A DNA stretch of 64,000 bases from Acanthaster planci (Eukaryota; Echinodermata; Asteroidea; Valvatida; Acanthasteridae). The notes beneath the pieces are model-generated. The model saw nothing but the letters and a program-made list of their open reading frames with translations, ran no database searches and was not told the DNA's origin. Within the stretch, counting starts at the first letter, position 1. Each line of letters starts with the position of its first letter. A program made the translations under genes and the position numbers. The stretch lies in assembly GCF_001949145.1 (NCBI RefSeq), contig NW_019091366.1:2803925-2867924 (forward strand). Reading direction: 5' to 3'. This document shows, in pieces, positions 63,727-64,000 of this stretch.

Positions 63727-64000
63727 GAATCCTCACTGAGGATTCTGAATGTGCCCATTTATTTTGTATAAAACTGCACTGTCCGTTGAACGGAAGACTG
63801 GTTCCCATCCTGTCCAATTCCTCATAATGTATAATAGAGACGACGACCAGTCCAATCAGGTATGATACATCTTATCATTGGCAACCTTGACTCCATGAGC
63901 TGTGTGCGTGTTCATTGATGGGGAACCAATATTGTGTGACAAGATCGTACCAACAGAAATGAGGTTGCGTTATTGGACTGGTCACTGCAGTACACAGCTC

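Larger units (their letters stand above)
62396..64000. other. Upstream flank of FAM193: no gene seen
   Basis: No coding exon is supported. The interval must contain or precede the FAM193 5' end. The visible structure is the pair of foldbacks at 63587-63656 and 63694-63726. Confidence 0.55.

Overview
This is a eukaryotic, intron-rich, AT-leaning genomic window from an animal, most likely a marine invertebrate (lancelet, hemichordate, echinoderm or mollusc type; the sequence alone does not decide). The reasons are compact GT-AG exons in long introns, a motile-cilium gene, a rhodopsin-class peptide GPCR, the metazoan gene FAM193, a tRNA-type SINE, many short inverted-repeat DNA transposons, and many ACATGTAC and TACCGGTA palindromes. 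There are no operons, prokaryotic features, CRISPR arrays or convincing tRNA/rRNA genes.

Layout. (1) 3-4569, plus strand: the last 12 exons (557 codons) of a CFAP43-like axonemal gene that enters from the left edge. (2) 7310-9642, minus strand: a complete three-exon gene for a 518-residue polytopic membrane protein whose family I do not recognise. It is convergent with CFAP43. (3) 9643-20454: a long gene-poor stretch with transposon remnants and foldback DNA. (4) 20455-21489, plus strand: an intronless 344-residue somatostatin/allatostatin-C-like GPCR. (5) 21490-39787: a second gene-poor stretch with several short elements, some with clean 8-bp target duplications. (6) 39788-62392, minus strand: an 18-exon FAM193-family gene (1,487 codons) that I could splice in frame from candidate start to stop. 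It has Cys-pair motifs throughout, a Q/K-rich coiled-coil exon and the conserved C-terminal FAM193 block. Its introns hold a tRNA-type SINE, a 1.5-kb pogo/Tigger-type element and a minisatellite of about 31 copies. (7) 62396-64000: no gene seen, but there are foldback repeats related to one near 10.65 kb.

The four genes have no evident functional link (cilia, membrane protein, receptor, nuclear/cytosolic factor), and animal gene order rarely implies one. I found no convincing new multi-gene system. The items most worth a second look are the unfamiliar histidine-rich membrane protein, the minisatellite that places a donor-like TAG/GTATAC in almost every transcribed unit beside a real FAM193 exon, the excess of TACCGGTA, and the families of short inverted-repeat elements. 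All family assignments are from recall of conserved sequence patterns, without database searches.
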